DNA of 64,000 nt, taken from contig NC_063256.1 of assembly GCF_019578655.1 (NCBI RefSeq), positions 25,964,342 to 26,028,341 on the forward strand, in the 5' to 3' direction. This document shows positions 35,010-46,079 of the stretch, piece by piece (the stretch's first letter is position 1; each line of letters opens with the position of its first letter). The notes beneath the pieces were generated by a model that worked only from the letters and a program-made list of their open reading frames with translations, was not told where the DNA came from and searched no databases. Source of the stretch: Ricinus communis. Its lineage: Eukaryota; Streptophyta; Magnoliopsida; Malpighiales; Euphorbiaceae. The position numbers and the translations under genes were made by a program.

Positions 35010-35570
35010 TAACCAAAAGTGTTACATTTTATGGATATTAATATTTATTATCAATATGCATAAATATTCATTATTTATTATAGCGATATTCATTTTTATT
35101 CTGTCAACTTTTAGATGTTCATTATTTTGGTGAAGGATGTTCATCATATATGATATGCATATTCATTATTTTTATAAATTTAGTGGTTTTAACTTTATAT
35201 ATATTTTTCGTATCACTATAAAATATTGTTCTCAGATAAAAATAATATTGATTCTTTATGAAAGTTAAATTCACTGTTTTTATGATGCATATTGAAATAT
35301 TTTTGTAATTGACATAAACAATTATCATTTATAGGTTTAGTAGTCATTAGTTTGTTAAAGACATAACATGAGCTGTCATTCACAGTTAGTAAACAAAAAC
35401 ATCAAGTTAAAGTTATACTACAAATATTTATATTGTGGTATAAATTTTTTTTCAATAAAATAAAAGTAAACAATGAATATTTAATGTTAAAACCATGAAC
35501 AATCAATGTATGTTCAATGATCAAAAAGTAGTAAATATTTAGCATAAATTTAATAAACATAAATTATTAA
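35010..35570. repeat. Degenerate TTCATTATT-type minisatellite
   Basis: The core TTCATTATT or its complement recurs at irregular spacing, for example near 35,069, 35,117 and 35,161, and as ATGAACAATCAA near 35,495. It resembles the arrays at 38.2, 39.6 and 41.3 kb. The unit length is not constant. Confidence 0.4.
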
Positions 35571-35779
35571 AAAATGCGAGTCAATATTTTTGACACACAT
35601 GTGTTACCTGAGTCGAACCACAATACATTATAGTTTGAGGACCAGGATATAAGGACCCCTCTTTCACTCATTTAACTTCCACTTTAATTAAATTAAGAAT
35701 TTTAATTTCAAGTTAGTTGGGTTCTACACTCTCTTACGTTGAATTCCCACATTACTAAAGAATACGAAATATAAACAAT

Positions 35780-37071
35780 TGATGTGTCTTTTTTAGTACT
35801 CGCAAGTGCACGAACCGTTCCTATAGTAAGGGTAAGTTCACTACGAGGTCGATCTCTCAAGGAACTATGAGGCCACTTATTATAAAGACTAATTATCAAT
35901 ACAAAACAATAAAAGTAAATCTAAACACTCTAAATCGTATGTTTGAGAGGATAATGGTCATAAAGTAAAGTAACTAAACAATAAATAAATATGCAATGCA
36001 AATGCAAATGCTTATGATCTAAAACTATATGCTAAAAATAGTATTTAATCTAGCCATTTACTTAGTAATCTCCTTGTTTTATTTTAAGCCTAGATCTAAT
36101 GAATGAGATGGTGATGTACCTTTTCCCTAAATCACTCAAGCTAATGATGCAACTTAGGTTTCTTATACTAACATAGATTAAAGTAAAGATGATGTTTCTA
36201 ATACTTTTAAACCTAAAGATTTTCATAACAATTACTATTGCTAAATTAATATGATGGTTAACTAACAATAATAACTGAAACTAATAAAGATATGAAGGTA
36301 AAGAAATCATTCATTAAATAAATAAATAACAAGGTTCATACAAAAGTAGAAAGACTAAACACTTATGAAAACTAGCCTAACATATTTAACCTAATGATCA
36401 TGGTATTAAATAGAAAGATAAAAAATAAGAAAGTAAAAAGCTCCCTCAAGATCCAGAATTTCTTCAAGTAGGAAGAAAATTGGTCCTCAGTCTCCACTTC
36501 TTGAAAAACTCCTTAGATCCTAAAAGAACAATGAAAACTAAAACTAAAGTATTTATGAAGAACTGTAGAGAATTATGGAGAGAATAATGGTGGCAGGTGT
36601 AGAGAGCAGGTAGGAGAAAACTCCCTCCTCCTTCCTTCTTCCTTTTCTTTCTCTTTAGGGTTTTGCAGAGATTTATATACAGGAGAGTCCTCCTCTAAAT
36701 AAATCTCTCTAGAGATGAGTATACTAATATAAATCTATCTAATAGATAAGACTTTAAGTATCTTGATCTCCACCAAATACTATCCCATAAATAACTCTTA
36801 ATATAAATCCTAATAATTATACAAAATGATTAAAATATCCTTTGAGCCTTATAATTAGCAGTCCATGCGTCTTAATCTTGGGCCTTGACATGAATATGTC
36901 CCATTAAGCTTCTTTTAGCTCCATATTTTTCTCTTTTTGCTAATATTCCTAAAAATACACAATTAAGCTTAAGTGAGGTAAAAACACATATTTTCACCAT
37001 TTTATATATAAAAATATATCATTAAAACTTTAAAATACCCTTAAATATCTATACATAATTTGGACCGATCA
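35780..37071 (+). mobile_element. Solo LTR (1,292 bp) with perfect 5-bp target duplication
   Basis: It starts TGATGTGTC, ends GACCGATCA, and is flanked on both sides by ACAAT (35,775-35,779 and 37,072-37,076). The TGAT...ATCA ends are inverted repeats. The stretch ACTCGCAAGTGCACGAA near the start, followed by a GAGGTCGATC block, is common in plant gypsy LTRs. There is no internal domain, so it is a solo LTR from intra-element recombination. Minus-strand open frames inside it are not genes. Confidence 0.85.
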
Positions 37072-37076
37072 ACAAT

Positions 37077-38219
37077 TCACAAGAGTGAACTAAGGATTTC
37101 AATTTTAAGTGAAAATAAAGCATTAAAGTCAAATTCCAATTGTACATGAGGGGAGTATTAGAGATCTTACATTATTAAAGAATAAGAAATTTAAACAATT
37201 TATAACAGTAAAGGTTGTTTAATATATCGTTCAAGAATAAGAAATACGATGAATTTATAAGAGTAAAGGTCTAACCAACTAAGTGGCTAGTTCTAGTCAT
37301 TCTGGTATTGATTGGATTCAAACTCAATTTTATTAATTGGACTCTATACTTTCTCACTCATTTACTCCTACCTTAATCAAATTAATTTCTAATATAATGT
37401 ATTCTTATATAAGTATAAAAAGATGAATTAGAGTTCAAAAACATAAAAGAATTATTTTTGTTTTATTATTATATTAATTTTTATATAAAAGATATATTAA
37501 TATTTACAAATGTATTTAAATGTAACAAAAGTTATTCAAAATTATAAGTAAATTATTTTATTAAAAGTAGTAAAATAGAGAATGGGGACATCGCACGAGA
37601 AGAAGCGTAAAGGGAAATCTTCCAAATGTGTCTCCATCTTTATCCTACGAACTCCATTGCTATTTCGCCTTTTGAAGCGGTCCTACAAGGGGAGATTATA
37701 CGGGGACCCGAATTGCATTGTGTACTCGTGTCCAAAGCAACTTCTTTATTTTATTCAAATGATGGGGCGGAATTTAAATGGCACGTGTGAGAGGATTTCT
37801 TTTCCAAAATAACGTCCCATTCTGTTTTTGCCATTTATAACAGAATAGTGATTTTTTTTTGTTTGATGCTATTTTGTCTTCTTTATTCTCTATTTTCTAT
37901 CATTCAAACTTTCGAATCGATTCTTTTCTTTAGCTTTTGTTCTCTGGTTCATAATTATGTTAATTCGTTCTTTTCTTTCTTTTTTTGTTCATTATAACAC
38001 AATTTCGTTCTTCATTCCTTTGCTTCTTTCTTCTTTTCTTCTCATTGATAGATATTTATGATATGAAATTCTTTATTCTTTCATTTTTTGTGATAGAATT
38101 TGATTGATAGAGAATTTAATGGATGAAATCTGAAAATTTTGAATCAATAAAATAATTGTGCAGCTGAATGTTCAACTGCTAAAAGAATATTATGATTATT
38201 GTCTAGAAACTACAGGTTT
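37077..38219. other. Spacer, possibly the 5' end of the Mutator-like element
   Basis: Short related blocks with the core TTAAAGAATAAGAAA recur around 37,175 and 37,230 and in the solo-LTR flank at 35,755. A 76-codon open frame at 37,582-37,812 has no recognised domain. The T-rich part 37,850-38,060 looks like leader or terminal sequence. No terminal inverted repeat could be fixed by eye. Confidence 0.4.
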
Positions 38220-38460
38220 ATAATGCTCATACTTCTAGTTTCATTATCGAAAAGGAACAGGTTCATTATGTATAGGATTGAGGTTCATTATTATAGGTTC
38301 ATTATGTTTATACTATAGGTTCATTATGTTTGCACTATAAGTTTATTACATATGAAATACATGTTTATTATTTACAATATTTAGATTCATTATGTTTATA
38401 GTACATGATTATTATTGAAATAAAATAGGTCTATTATGTATTAAATTGAGTTTCAATATA
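38220..38460 (+). repeat. Minisatellite with AGGTTCATTAT core
   Basis: About eight degenerate units of roughly 20-28 bp, the best being AGGTTCATTATGTTTATA near 38,301 and 38,322. It lies directly upstream of the transposase remnant. Confidence 0.7.
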
Positions 38461-38479
38461 TTTTCTATTCTTACAGTTG

Positions 38480-39590
38480 ATAATAGTAACAATGCAGCTG
38501 TTGAGGATTTATCTGGACTATCTGTCAAATTTGTTGGTGAAGCTTATAATTTATACAATGAGTATGCATTCAGAGTAGGTTCAGTATTAGAAAGAGTAAA
38601 CAAAGATCTAGAGCGGATGACAAAAGAATATCAATGAAAGATTTTGTTCCTCAGAAATTTTGGAGAAAAGAAAATAAAAAAAGAAGTATTATTTGAAACT
38701 TGATATTCGATCACGGTTGTAAAGCTTCTATTTAGTTTGATATTGATGAAGAATGAGTTTGGACTATAAAAAATATGGAAAAGAACATTAATTATGAGTT
38801 ATGTCCATCAGAGTAAAACTTATTTGCTTACGTTCACGTAGAGGAGTTACAAAAAAACCAGTTGAGTTATTTTAAGCATTTAAAGAAAAGTGGAGTTGTT
38901 GTTGTTGATGGTATTAGGTTGCTAAAAAAATCAATCTGGAGGATCACCATTTATTAGTTTTACAGTTAAAGATGCTTATACTAATTTAGCATTACAAAAC
39001 ATGAAGAAATTGGATGGCACCAATTCGAATGCTTTGATTGAGATATTTAGAAAAGAGCGGTTAAATGAAAGGATTTTTTCTTTGATTTTGAGATTGATGT
39101 TGATACAAGATTTTTATATTTTTATTTTGAAGAGATGCTTAGGTAGGATAAGATTATGAGATGTTTGGAGATTTGTTAGTCCATGATACCATTTATTGCA
39201 CTAATAGATATAATATTATTTGGGGACTATTTGTTGGTATAAATCATCATTGCATCAATGTGATGTTTGGTTGTGGTTTTCTATTAAATAATAGAATTGA
39301 GTCCTTTGTATAGTTGTTTAGTACCTTTTTAAGATCTACGGGAGGTAAACATCTATAAAAAATAATGACAGATCAATCTGTTATTATGGCTGCTGCAATT
39401 TTTATGGTGTTCCCAAACTCACATCATAGAGTTTATATTTGGCACATAGGAGAGAACTCAAAGAAGAACATCAAGCGCTTAAAAAGTCAAAAAATTTTTG
39501 TAGAATTATTCAATTATGTTATGAAGTATGTTGATACAGAGGCATAGTTTGCATTTTATTGGATTAGTTATTTCAAATGAACCTGACTTT
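38480..39590 (+). pseudogene. FAR1-type MULE transposase pseudogene
   Basis: FAR1/FHY3 proteins descend from Mutator-like transposases. Here the N-terminal FAR1 zinc-binding region is partly kept (VGEAYNLYNEYAFRVG at about 38,535-38,577). A middle stretch, in broken frames, contains LVHDTIYCTNRYNI and FVGINHHCINVMFGCGFLL (about 39,175-39,285), matching the MULE domain block that reads GVNHHGQ in active relatives. The end has MTDQSVIMAAAI and RVYIWHIGENSKKNIKR (39,365-39,460). Stops and frameshifts occur throughout, and the SWIM zinc finger is missing. It is an inactivated transposase, not a FAR1 transcription factor gene. Confidence 0.8.
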
Positions 39591-39930
39591 TTTACTAATT
39601 ATTTTAATAAACTGTAATTATTTTCTCATGAACTTGCGGTTATATTTCTTTGAACACGAAGTTATATTCCAATATACCTCTGGTTAAGTTCTAATAAACC
39701 TGCATTTATATTCAAAAGAATGAACTGCGGTTATATTTTAATGAACTTTGATGTTATATTCCAATACACAAGCATTTACATTCCAATGAGCCTCAGTTAT
39801 ATTATAATGAACTTGAAGTTATATTACAATATAAGCTGCGATTTATATTCAATAAACGCAATTATGTTCTAATGAATCTTGATTTATATTTGGTGAACCC
39901 ACACTTATATTTTAATATACCTATGTGTTT
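39590..39930 (+). repeat. Minisatellite with GTTATATTCCAATGAACCT core
   Basis: About 13 degenerate units of 22-30 bp follow the transposase remnant. The AATGAACCT part is the complement of AGGTTCATT, the core of the arrays on either side, so this array has the opposite orientation. Confidence 0.7.
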
Positions 39931-40449
39931 TCTTCAGGTTAGTAACAGAATATTATTGTCACAATAATTCTTGGATACAAAAGTTATACAAGTCTAGAGT
40001 GAAGTGATGTCCTGCTTTTAATAAAGACTTTTTTCTAGTAGTATTTTATCATTATAAAGGAGTGAGACTATTAATTTTTTTGTGTCTAAGAGGTTGTTTA
40101 AGACTGCTATACTTTATGATTTTTATCATTGTTACACTTATTTCTTTTTCCATTCTTGAACGTACCAGACTTTTTACAGTGTAATGACACCAATTGAACT
40201 CATAATTTCATTGAAATTGATTAGAGAAAGTAGAATCTTATAGTTGCATTTTCTACTCTTGTGGCCCTTCAACATAGTAGAGACAATAAAAATAGTGGAC
40301 TCTCTCTTGAATTCATCATCATGATCTCCTTTGTTCACTATTTCATCAGCCATACTTCTTGTTATAGGACTACTAGAAGTTCTGACTCATCTTTTCCTCT
40401 AATCTTTCAAACAGCTGATTATATTCATACGTTGTCATTGTCCCTTTAG
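39931..40449. other. Spacer inside the presumed MULE
   Basis: No conserved reading frame. The 62-codon plus-strand open frame at 40,261 overlaps nothing recognisable. Confidence 0.4.
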
Positions 40450-41160
40450 TTTCTACAATGACTTTAGGACCACGAGGAATAGCTAATATAGAAGCTGCAT
40501 CCCTCTTAAGTCGGCTTAAGTTCTTCTTTCTCTAAAACTAAAGCACACCTACAAAAATCAAAATTCTCTATAATGTATCTACTTAACTGTCCATGACATT
40601 CACATAACATTAATTTTAAAAGGCTGCCAAAGCCAATGTCTTCAACTGCTTAACGTTGCTCCGGTGACAGTCTCTTGATCATGTTGGACAAACCAGATGA
40701 AGACATCTTAGTAGGTATGACATATCTAACCTCCTTTTCTTTATGTTTTATAGGTTGTGATTTAGATGTCTCCTTTAGTAATTGTTCTTGAGTAGAATCG
40801 GTGTCTTCATGTGATTCTTACGCAGCCACTTCTTCCCTTTGTCAATTATTGAGCGTGTTTTGTATCTCTTGTTTTGCCCTTGAGTTTGTTGAGTTGTAGT
40901 AACTTCTTTTCTTTTCTTAACATTTTTACTCACATCAGTAGCAACAACTTGCTTTAATTTCTTTTGTTAAGCATGTCCATTTTCGTTTCCAACACTATCA
41001 GTAGTTTTGTTTTTCATAACATTAGTCAGAGGTACATCCCAATCTATGCTATCATTATTAGATTCCTTAGTTATGGTCCTCTTTTATGCCCTTGTGGATT
41101 CTTCTTACTGAACTTTTTTCTCTAAGATATTTTTCTACCCATTTTATCCTGCAAAATAAT
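40450..41160 (-). pseudogene. Ulp1-element-like remnant (MULE accessory ORF)
   Basis: On the minus strand a Lys/Thr/Gln-rich N-terminal part with many stops leads into a better kept block: MSSSGLSNMIKRLSPEQR, a stop, then AVEDIGFGSLLKL (about 40,700-40,610) and YIIENFDF (about 40,575). Such a 'rLspeqr..vremGFGgLL' block is familiar from plant transposon proteins that carry a Ulp1 (SUMO protease-like) domain, often found in MULEs. The protease domain itself is not present here. The identification is from memory of the family pattern and is moderate. The gene is broken. Confidence 0.5.
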
Positions 41161-41299
41161 AATTACTAGAAATAAGAGCTAATAATTCATTAAATAGATT
41201 TTATTAATAATGAACCTTATATGATTAACAGATGAATCTGTAAGTTTTAACTAATGAACATGCTATATGTGCATAAAAATAAATATGTATTCATAGGCT

Positions 41300-41745
41300 A
41301 TAATAGACTGGTTCATTATCTTTAAATAACAAGTTCATCATAATATAACATTAGGTTCATCAAATATTTTATCATGTTGAAACAACATATTCATTATTCA
41401 TAGATTACAATGTACATGTTTATTATTTTCAAACTGCAAGTTTATCAAATTATCACTTAAGGTTCATCAAATGTTTTATATATATCGAAACAACAGATTT
41501 ATTATTCATAAGTTATAATTAACATGCTTATTATCTTCAAACTACAGGTCCATCAAAGTATCATTTGAAGTTCATCAAATATTTTATACATATTAAAATA
41601 ACAGATCATTATTCATAGGTTATCATGGATATGTTTATTATATTCAAATAATAAGTTCATCACTAGTATAATATTAGATTAATAAAATATTTTATATGTA
41701 TTGAAGCGACATATCCATTATACATAGGTAATATAAGTTAAAATC
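41300..41745 (+). repeat. ~107-bp tandem repeat with TTCATTAT and GGTTCATCA cores
   Basis: Four degenerate units start with AGGTTCATCAAATATTTTAT or variants at about 41,352, 41,460, 41,571 and 41,677. Each unit includes a TTCATTATTCATAG block. Confidence 0.75.
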
Positions 41746-41749
41746 ATAT

Positions 41750-42155
41750 CCTATTGGTATCTTATAGGTATACTTTTAGTATTTTTTTAGGACGAAATTA
41801 AAAAAGTAAATTCATAATAATACAAATTAAAAAAAAATTCAGCATCTTTTAGCTATACTTTTAATATTTTTTCTAGCGAAATTATAAAAAAATAAAATGA
41901 TATAAAATAAAAATTGAATTCATAATAATACAGATTAAAAATAATATCATTCCGATTATCTTATAGGTTTACTTTTAGTATCTTTTATCTTTCGATATCT
42001 TGTAGGTATATTTTTAGTATCTTTTTTAACAAAATTCGGAAAAATATAAAATAAAAACTGAAGTAATAATAATGCAAAATTTTACAAAAAATCCTTGGAT
42101 GTCTTATAAGTACACTTTTGGTAATTTTTCTTATAAAATTCCAAAAAAAATACCA
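41750..42155 (+). repeat. Second tandem repeat, TATAGGTATACTTTTAGTAT core
   Basis: Four or five degenerate units, the clearest near 41,763, 41,850, 41,964, 42,003 and 42,104, each followed by A/T-rich spacer with CGAAATT or AAAATTC. Confidence 0.65.
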
Positions 42156-42159
42156 TATA

Positions 42160-42880
42160 GATTTTTTTTTAAAATATAAAAATTTATTTTTATATTTTTA
42201 ATCATAAAACTTTTCTTTTTAAAATGTTGTGCATGACAAAATTCTTTTATAATATTCCATTGATTTTACTGTTTGTTTGTCACGTAATGTGACAATAAAT
42301 ATTTTTGCATAAATAGCTATGAGAACTATCGTGATTTGTACTAGTGGCTAGTTATTTAGTGCGGAGATTATTTTTTGAGTTCAAACCTTTATATATTTTT
42401 TATATCTAGTAATCTAAAATAATCTAAAGTGTGTTGGATATAATGTTAGCAAATAGTAAAATATGACCTCAAAATTTTTAAAGCGTATTGGGCATAATAC
42501 TAACGGATGGTAAAACATTACTTTAAAAGTTTTAGCTTTAATCTTAGATGGGATCAAATTCGAAATCTTAGTTAAATTAAGAGATAAGAACTTTTAACAA
42601 ATTAATGCATTAATCATATTTACTATAAAAGAAAAAGAATTGAATTCTGTAAACTATGCTTTTGAAAAGTTTATTTCTTTCTTTTAAAATTTCTAATCAT
42701 ACGACTTATCAGTAAAAGAGCGGTCGATATTATGCTTATTTCTAGCGTAGAAACAAAATAATTTAATTTCTTGCTCCTTGAAAATTCTCAATATGTACTA
42801 AAAGAAAATTGATATAACTTGTAAACACAATTACACGATAAAAAATGAATAAGGAATACGAGCTTCTAACAAGTGAAGTT
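42160..42880. other. Spacer with a small direct repeat
   Basis: Two diverged ~60-bp copies lie at about 42,426-42,478 and 42,480-42,532 (TTGGATATAATG and TTGGGCATAATA). No gene is supported. The part next to 42,880 would be the 3' region of XTH pseudogene B. Confidence 0.5.
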
Positions 42881-42884
42881 TGAA

Positions 42885-43930
42885 CTAGGACATGCTGCAT
42901 TCTCGGCCGAGTCCTTGTGGGAACCTTTTAGTATCAGTGCGGTAATTATATATCATATAATTCTTACGCACCTATTGCAACTTATCTTGACTTATTGAAT
43001 CAAGCTCCTTTGAAAGCCATGAATTTTTTAGTTGCGGATGATGATGAATTTCTACCACGAGAAGATGCTCCATTATACCGGATACAAGCATTGGCATTGA
43101 AGTTCCTATAGGAAGCGGTGAATGGAGCTTGACTCCAATCTGTCTTGACAAATCCACCTCTTGAGCCCGGTAATCAGCATTCCATAGACTAGAGTACATC
43201 CTCGTTGGTTGATTCTTTGGGAATGGAACACCAATGCTCTCCATGTTCTTGGACTCTCTAATAGGAGTCCCATCAGCGGAAAAACTGAAACGCGGATACA
43301 AAATAACTTCAATATACATTATGTAAATATGCTAAATGAGACTACAAGATTTTGGAATGTGGGTTTGCTTTAATTGCTTACATGATCTGTTGAGGATTTC
43401 AAAGAATGGAATAGGTGTGGAAATCTGCAGTTCGTCAAACCATAAATAGAATTGTTGCTCTTACGTTACCTTTGCCTTGGTTAAATACATTAGTATGAAG
43501 AATGTAAGGATCACCACTCGGATTTCCCAAGAACTCAAAGTCTATCTCATCCCATGTGGACCCTTTCGAGGATAGCGCAAATTCAAACATTTCATTAGTC
43601 AAATGAGCACAAACTTCTAAAGCTGAAGCCATACAGTGGCTGCATATATCGGGAGGAAGTTAAGAACTTACATAGTAGGCGGTGGCAGTGCAGTGAGTTG
43701 CTAGGGAAAGCTTGAGCTGCATATCAATCTTTCAAAAGATACTCATTCTTGACTGAAATCCAGGCCGGAAGCTTTGTCGAGGTTAAGGGTAAGAAGCTGG
43801 CCATTGTTGAGTATCTTAGCTCGACCATCTCCCAAGTGATATCAAAGTCTTGGTTGAAGTCACTAGCAAATGATACGAGCTAATTGTAAGAGAGATGATC
43901 AATGAGAGTGCTGAACCCCTCGTGCGAGCA
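42885..43930 (-). pseudogene. XTH pseudogene B, all three exons
   Basis: Reading the minus strand, exon 1 (about 43,930-43,668) keeps [10 protein letters not shown] and VKNEYL but is frameshifted. Exon 2 (about 43,576-43,438) encodes [11 protein letters not shown], the XTH catalytic motif with nucleophile and acid/base Glu intact, then PYILHTNVF. Exon 3 (43,284-42,885) keeps [18 protein letters not shown] sequence (here [11 protein letters not shown]), and the C-terminal XET_C signature ending RFPQGLGREC before the stop at 42,885. The conserved Cys in YNYC is Arg. Frameshifts occur in exons 1 and 3. The exon 2 acceptor reads CG instead of CAG. Some breaks may be sequencing errors, so loss of function is likely but not certain. 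Confidence 0.88.
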
Positions 43931-43978
43931 AGAAAGAAGCCGTTGAGCTTATTACATCTTTGAAGGAGAAGTTATTTT

Positions 43979-43988
43979 CCTTTATATA
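43979..43988 (-). promoter_or_regulatory. TATA box of XTH pseudogene B
   Basis: TATATAAAGG on the minus strand, about 60-90 bp upstream of the expected translation start region. Confidence 0.5.
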
Positions 43989-43991
43989 GAA

Positions 43992-45060
43992 GTGAAGTGA
44001 TGGATTGGCAAGGTTCTTAAGGTTTGTATTTATAATACAATTGTTCCTTAGAGGGATAAGAAATGAAACAAGGAAAGAGGGTAATTGCATAGGAAGGTTC
44101 TATGTCAGAAGATGTGACCAATTGGCTTTGATTATGAAAGTGGATTTAATCAATGGCGAACAACGGGATGCAACTATTAGGCGGAGTTTGAGTTTAGATC
44201 TATGATGAAAGAGAGAGGCCTGCAGTAGACCCAGCTTCTTTTCACCAAACATTGAGGTTGGTGTGTGGGTCTTTTACTTTGGCACTTTCTTTGCTTCATC
44301 TAAACCCACCACCACCCTCTCCTGTGGAGTCGGTGATACTTTCAGTACGTTATGTTCAATTTTACTAATCTAAGGTTTATGAGCGAAATATAGCCATAGG
44401 TTTTAGAATATTATAATAACTTGGTTGATTCGGGGAGTAGGGAAAAAAACAAAGCATATGTTGAACATGTAATATGAAATTTTTTTTCTTTTGCCTTTAT
44501 TAATTAAATAAGAATAAATAAAAGTAAATAAAATTTATAAATAATATAATTAATTTAGAAAAATTTCAAAAAAATAATAAGTTCAAACTTAAAAAAATTT
44601 ACTAAGAAATTAGCTAAAAATATTCATTCTAGTGAAAATTAAATAAGAGATTTCAATCTCTAATTGAAAAAGTTGGAAGCTATTATATTTTTAAATATAA
44701 AAAATATATATATATATAGTAATCTTTGTTAATTATAAATAAGAATTATTCTAAAAAATTATATATATTTTTATTTTATAACAAATTTAAAAACATACTA
44801 CATTTATCTTTTAACTTTTTGAATTTGACTGAAATTTTAAAAACTTACGCATAACATTAAATTCGAATAAATAATTTTTGAATATATTCAAAATAAATTG
44901 GAAAGTTTTACATATTTTTTGAAATTGGATGATTGATAAAATCCTTTACAATATCTTACATTTAAATATTGAATTATTGATAAATATTTGAATATTTTAT
45001 ATTGAAAAATATTATTCACCGAAATTAAGTAAATTAAATGGACCGCAATTTAAGATTTAA
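43992..45060. other. Intergenic DNA between XTH pseudogenes B and C
   Basis: No gene is supported; the 66-codon open frame at 44,005 reads across the XTH promoter. From about 44,620 onward the sequence is the inverted counterpart of 16,976-17,370. Confidence 0.55.
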
Positions 45061-45069
45061 TACTTACAA

Positions 45070-45647
45070 AACAGTGAGGGAATTTCAGAGGATGGAATAG
45101 TTATGGAAATCTAGAATTGAGTCGAACTAAAGATGAAATTGTTGCACTCTGTTGCCTTGAACAATGACATCAGTGTGGACAGTGTAAGAATCGCCACTCA
45201 AATTTCCCAGGAGTTCAAAATCTATCTCATCCCATGAAGGCCCCTTTCAGGACAGCTACCAACGCATATAACAAGACACAAGCATCTCAGAGTCATAAAA
45301 ATATTACCACGCAGTCACAAAGCAATAGTAATAATTAATAGCAATCAAGCACAACATATTGTGTGTATATTTACGTAGTAGGAAGTGACAGTGCCAGCAG
45401 AGTTGCCAGGAACAAGCTTCAGTTATATATTGATCTCCCCAAATAGATATTCATTTTTAGACTGAAAACCTGACCTGGAAATCCTGTCAATGAACAGTGT
45501 AATTGACTACCCATTGTTGAGTATCTTGGCATCTCCACTTCGCCTTATGATGTCAAAATCTTGGTAGAACTTTCCACCAAATGCAGAGATGACCACCATC
45601 GTAATCACAGATACAAGTAGCACCAGTAATAATAGAGTGCTGGCCAT
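45070..45647 (-). pseudogene. XTH pseudogene C (exons 1-2)
   Basis: This is the inverted-duplication partner of pseudogene A. Exon 1 (45,647-45,375) starts MASTLLLLVLLVSVITMVV, a signal peptide, and continues in frame to GGKFYQDFDI. It does not have the 8-bp deletion of copy A, so it is nearer the ancestral state. Stops occur at NNG-stop and before [10 protein letters not shown]. The donor is GT and the acceptor AG at 45,256-45,257. Exon 2 (45,255-about 45,070) encodes [11 protein letters not shown], with Phe replaced by Leu in the catalytic motif. Exon 3 is missing, as in copy A, so its loss predates the duplication. Confidence 0.88.
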
Positions 45648-46079
45648 ACGGACTGGAAACTTCTGTGGCTAGCCCAAGAAAATATATATATCTATATATA
45701 TATTTTCTCCAGTATATATATTGTTCTAATTGTTTATGTAAAGTGAAAAGTTTGAGAAAGAATGTAGAGGGGAGAGACAAGGACTGTGGCAAGTTGTAGG
45801 GGTGAGGCAGGAGATGGGCAATTGGGCTACAGATGGCAGTGAAAAATACAGTGGTGAAGGTGAGAGATAAAGGTTATTGATTGAATCATGGACTTGGTAA
45901 TTGATTTGCAATTAAGAGCTATAAGCAATGCTGAAAATCTCAATTTATTTATTTTAATATTTAATGGTATAAAATATCTTTTATAAAATTGTATTTTAAT
46001 ATTTTAAAGTTTAGGTTATAAAATGGGATTAATTTTATTAGATTTGAGTCTAATTATAATTAGAACAATTATAACTAAT
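45648..46079 (-). promoter_or_regulatory. Upstream region of XTH pseudogene C, with empty LTR insertion site
   Basis: Counterpart of 15,848-16,348. Near 46,055-46,085 it crosses the position where the left arm has the 5.66-kb insertion and shows continuous sequence, that is, the pre-insertion site. Confidence 0.6.

Noticed and set aside
37582..37812. 76-codon open frame upstream of the MULE remnant
   Set aside because: No recognisable domain and no support beyond being open.
38220..38460. CRISPR-like regular repeats
   Set aside because: The units are degenerate, spacing is irregular, there are no unique spacers of constant length, and the DNA is eukaryotic.
40261..40449. 62-codon plus-strand frame
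   Set aside because: No domain; it lies in spacer next to a better supported minus-strand remnant.
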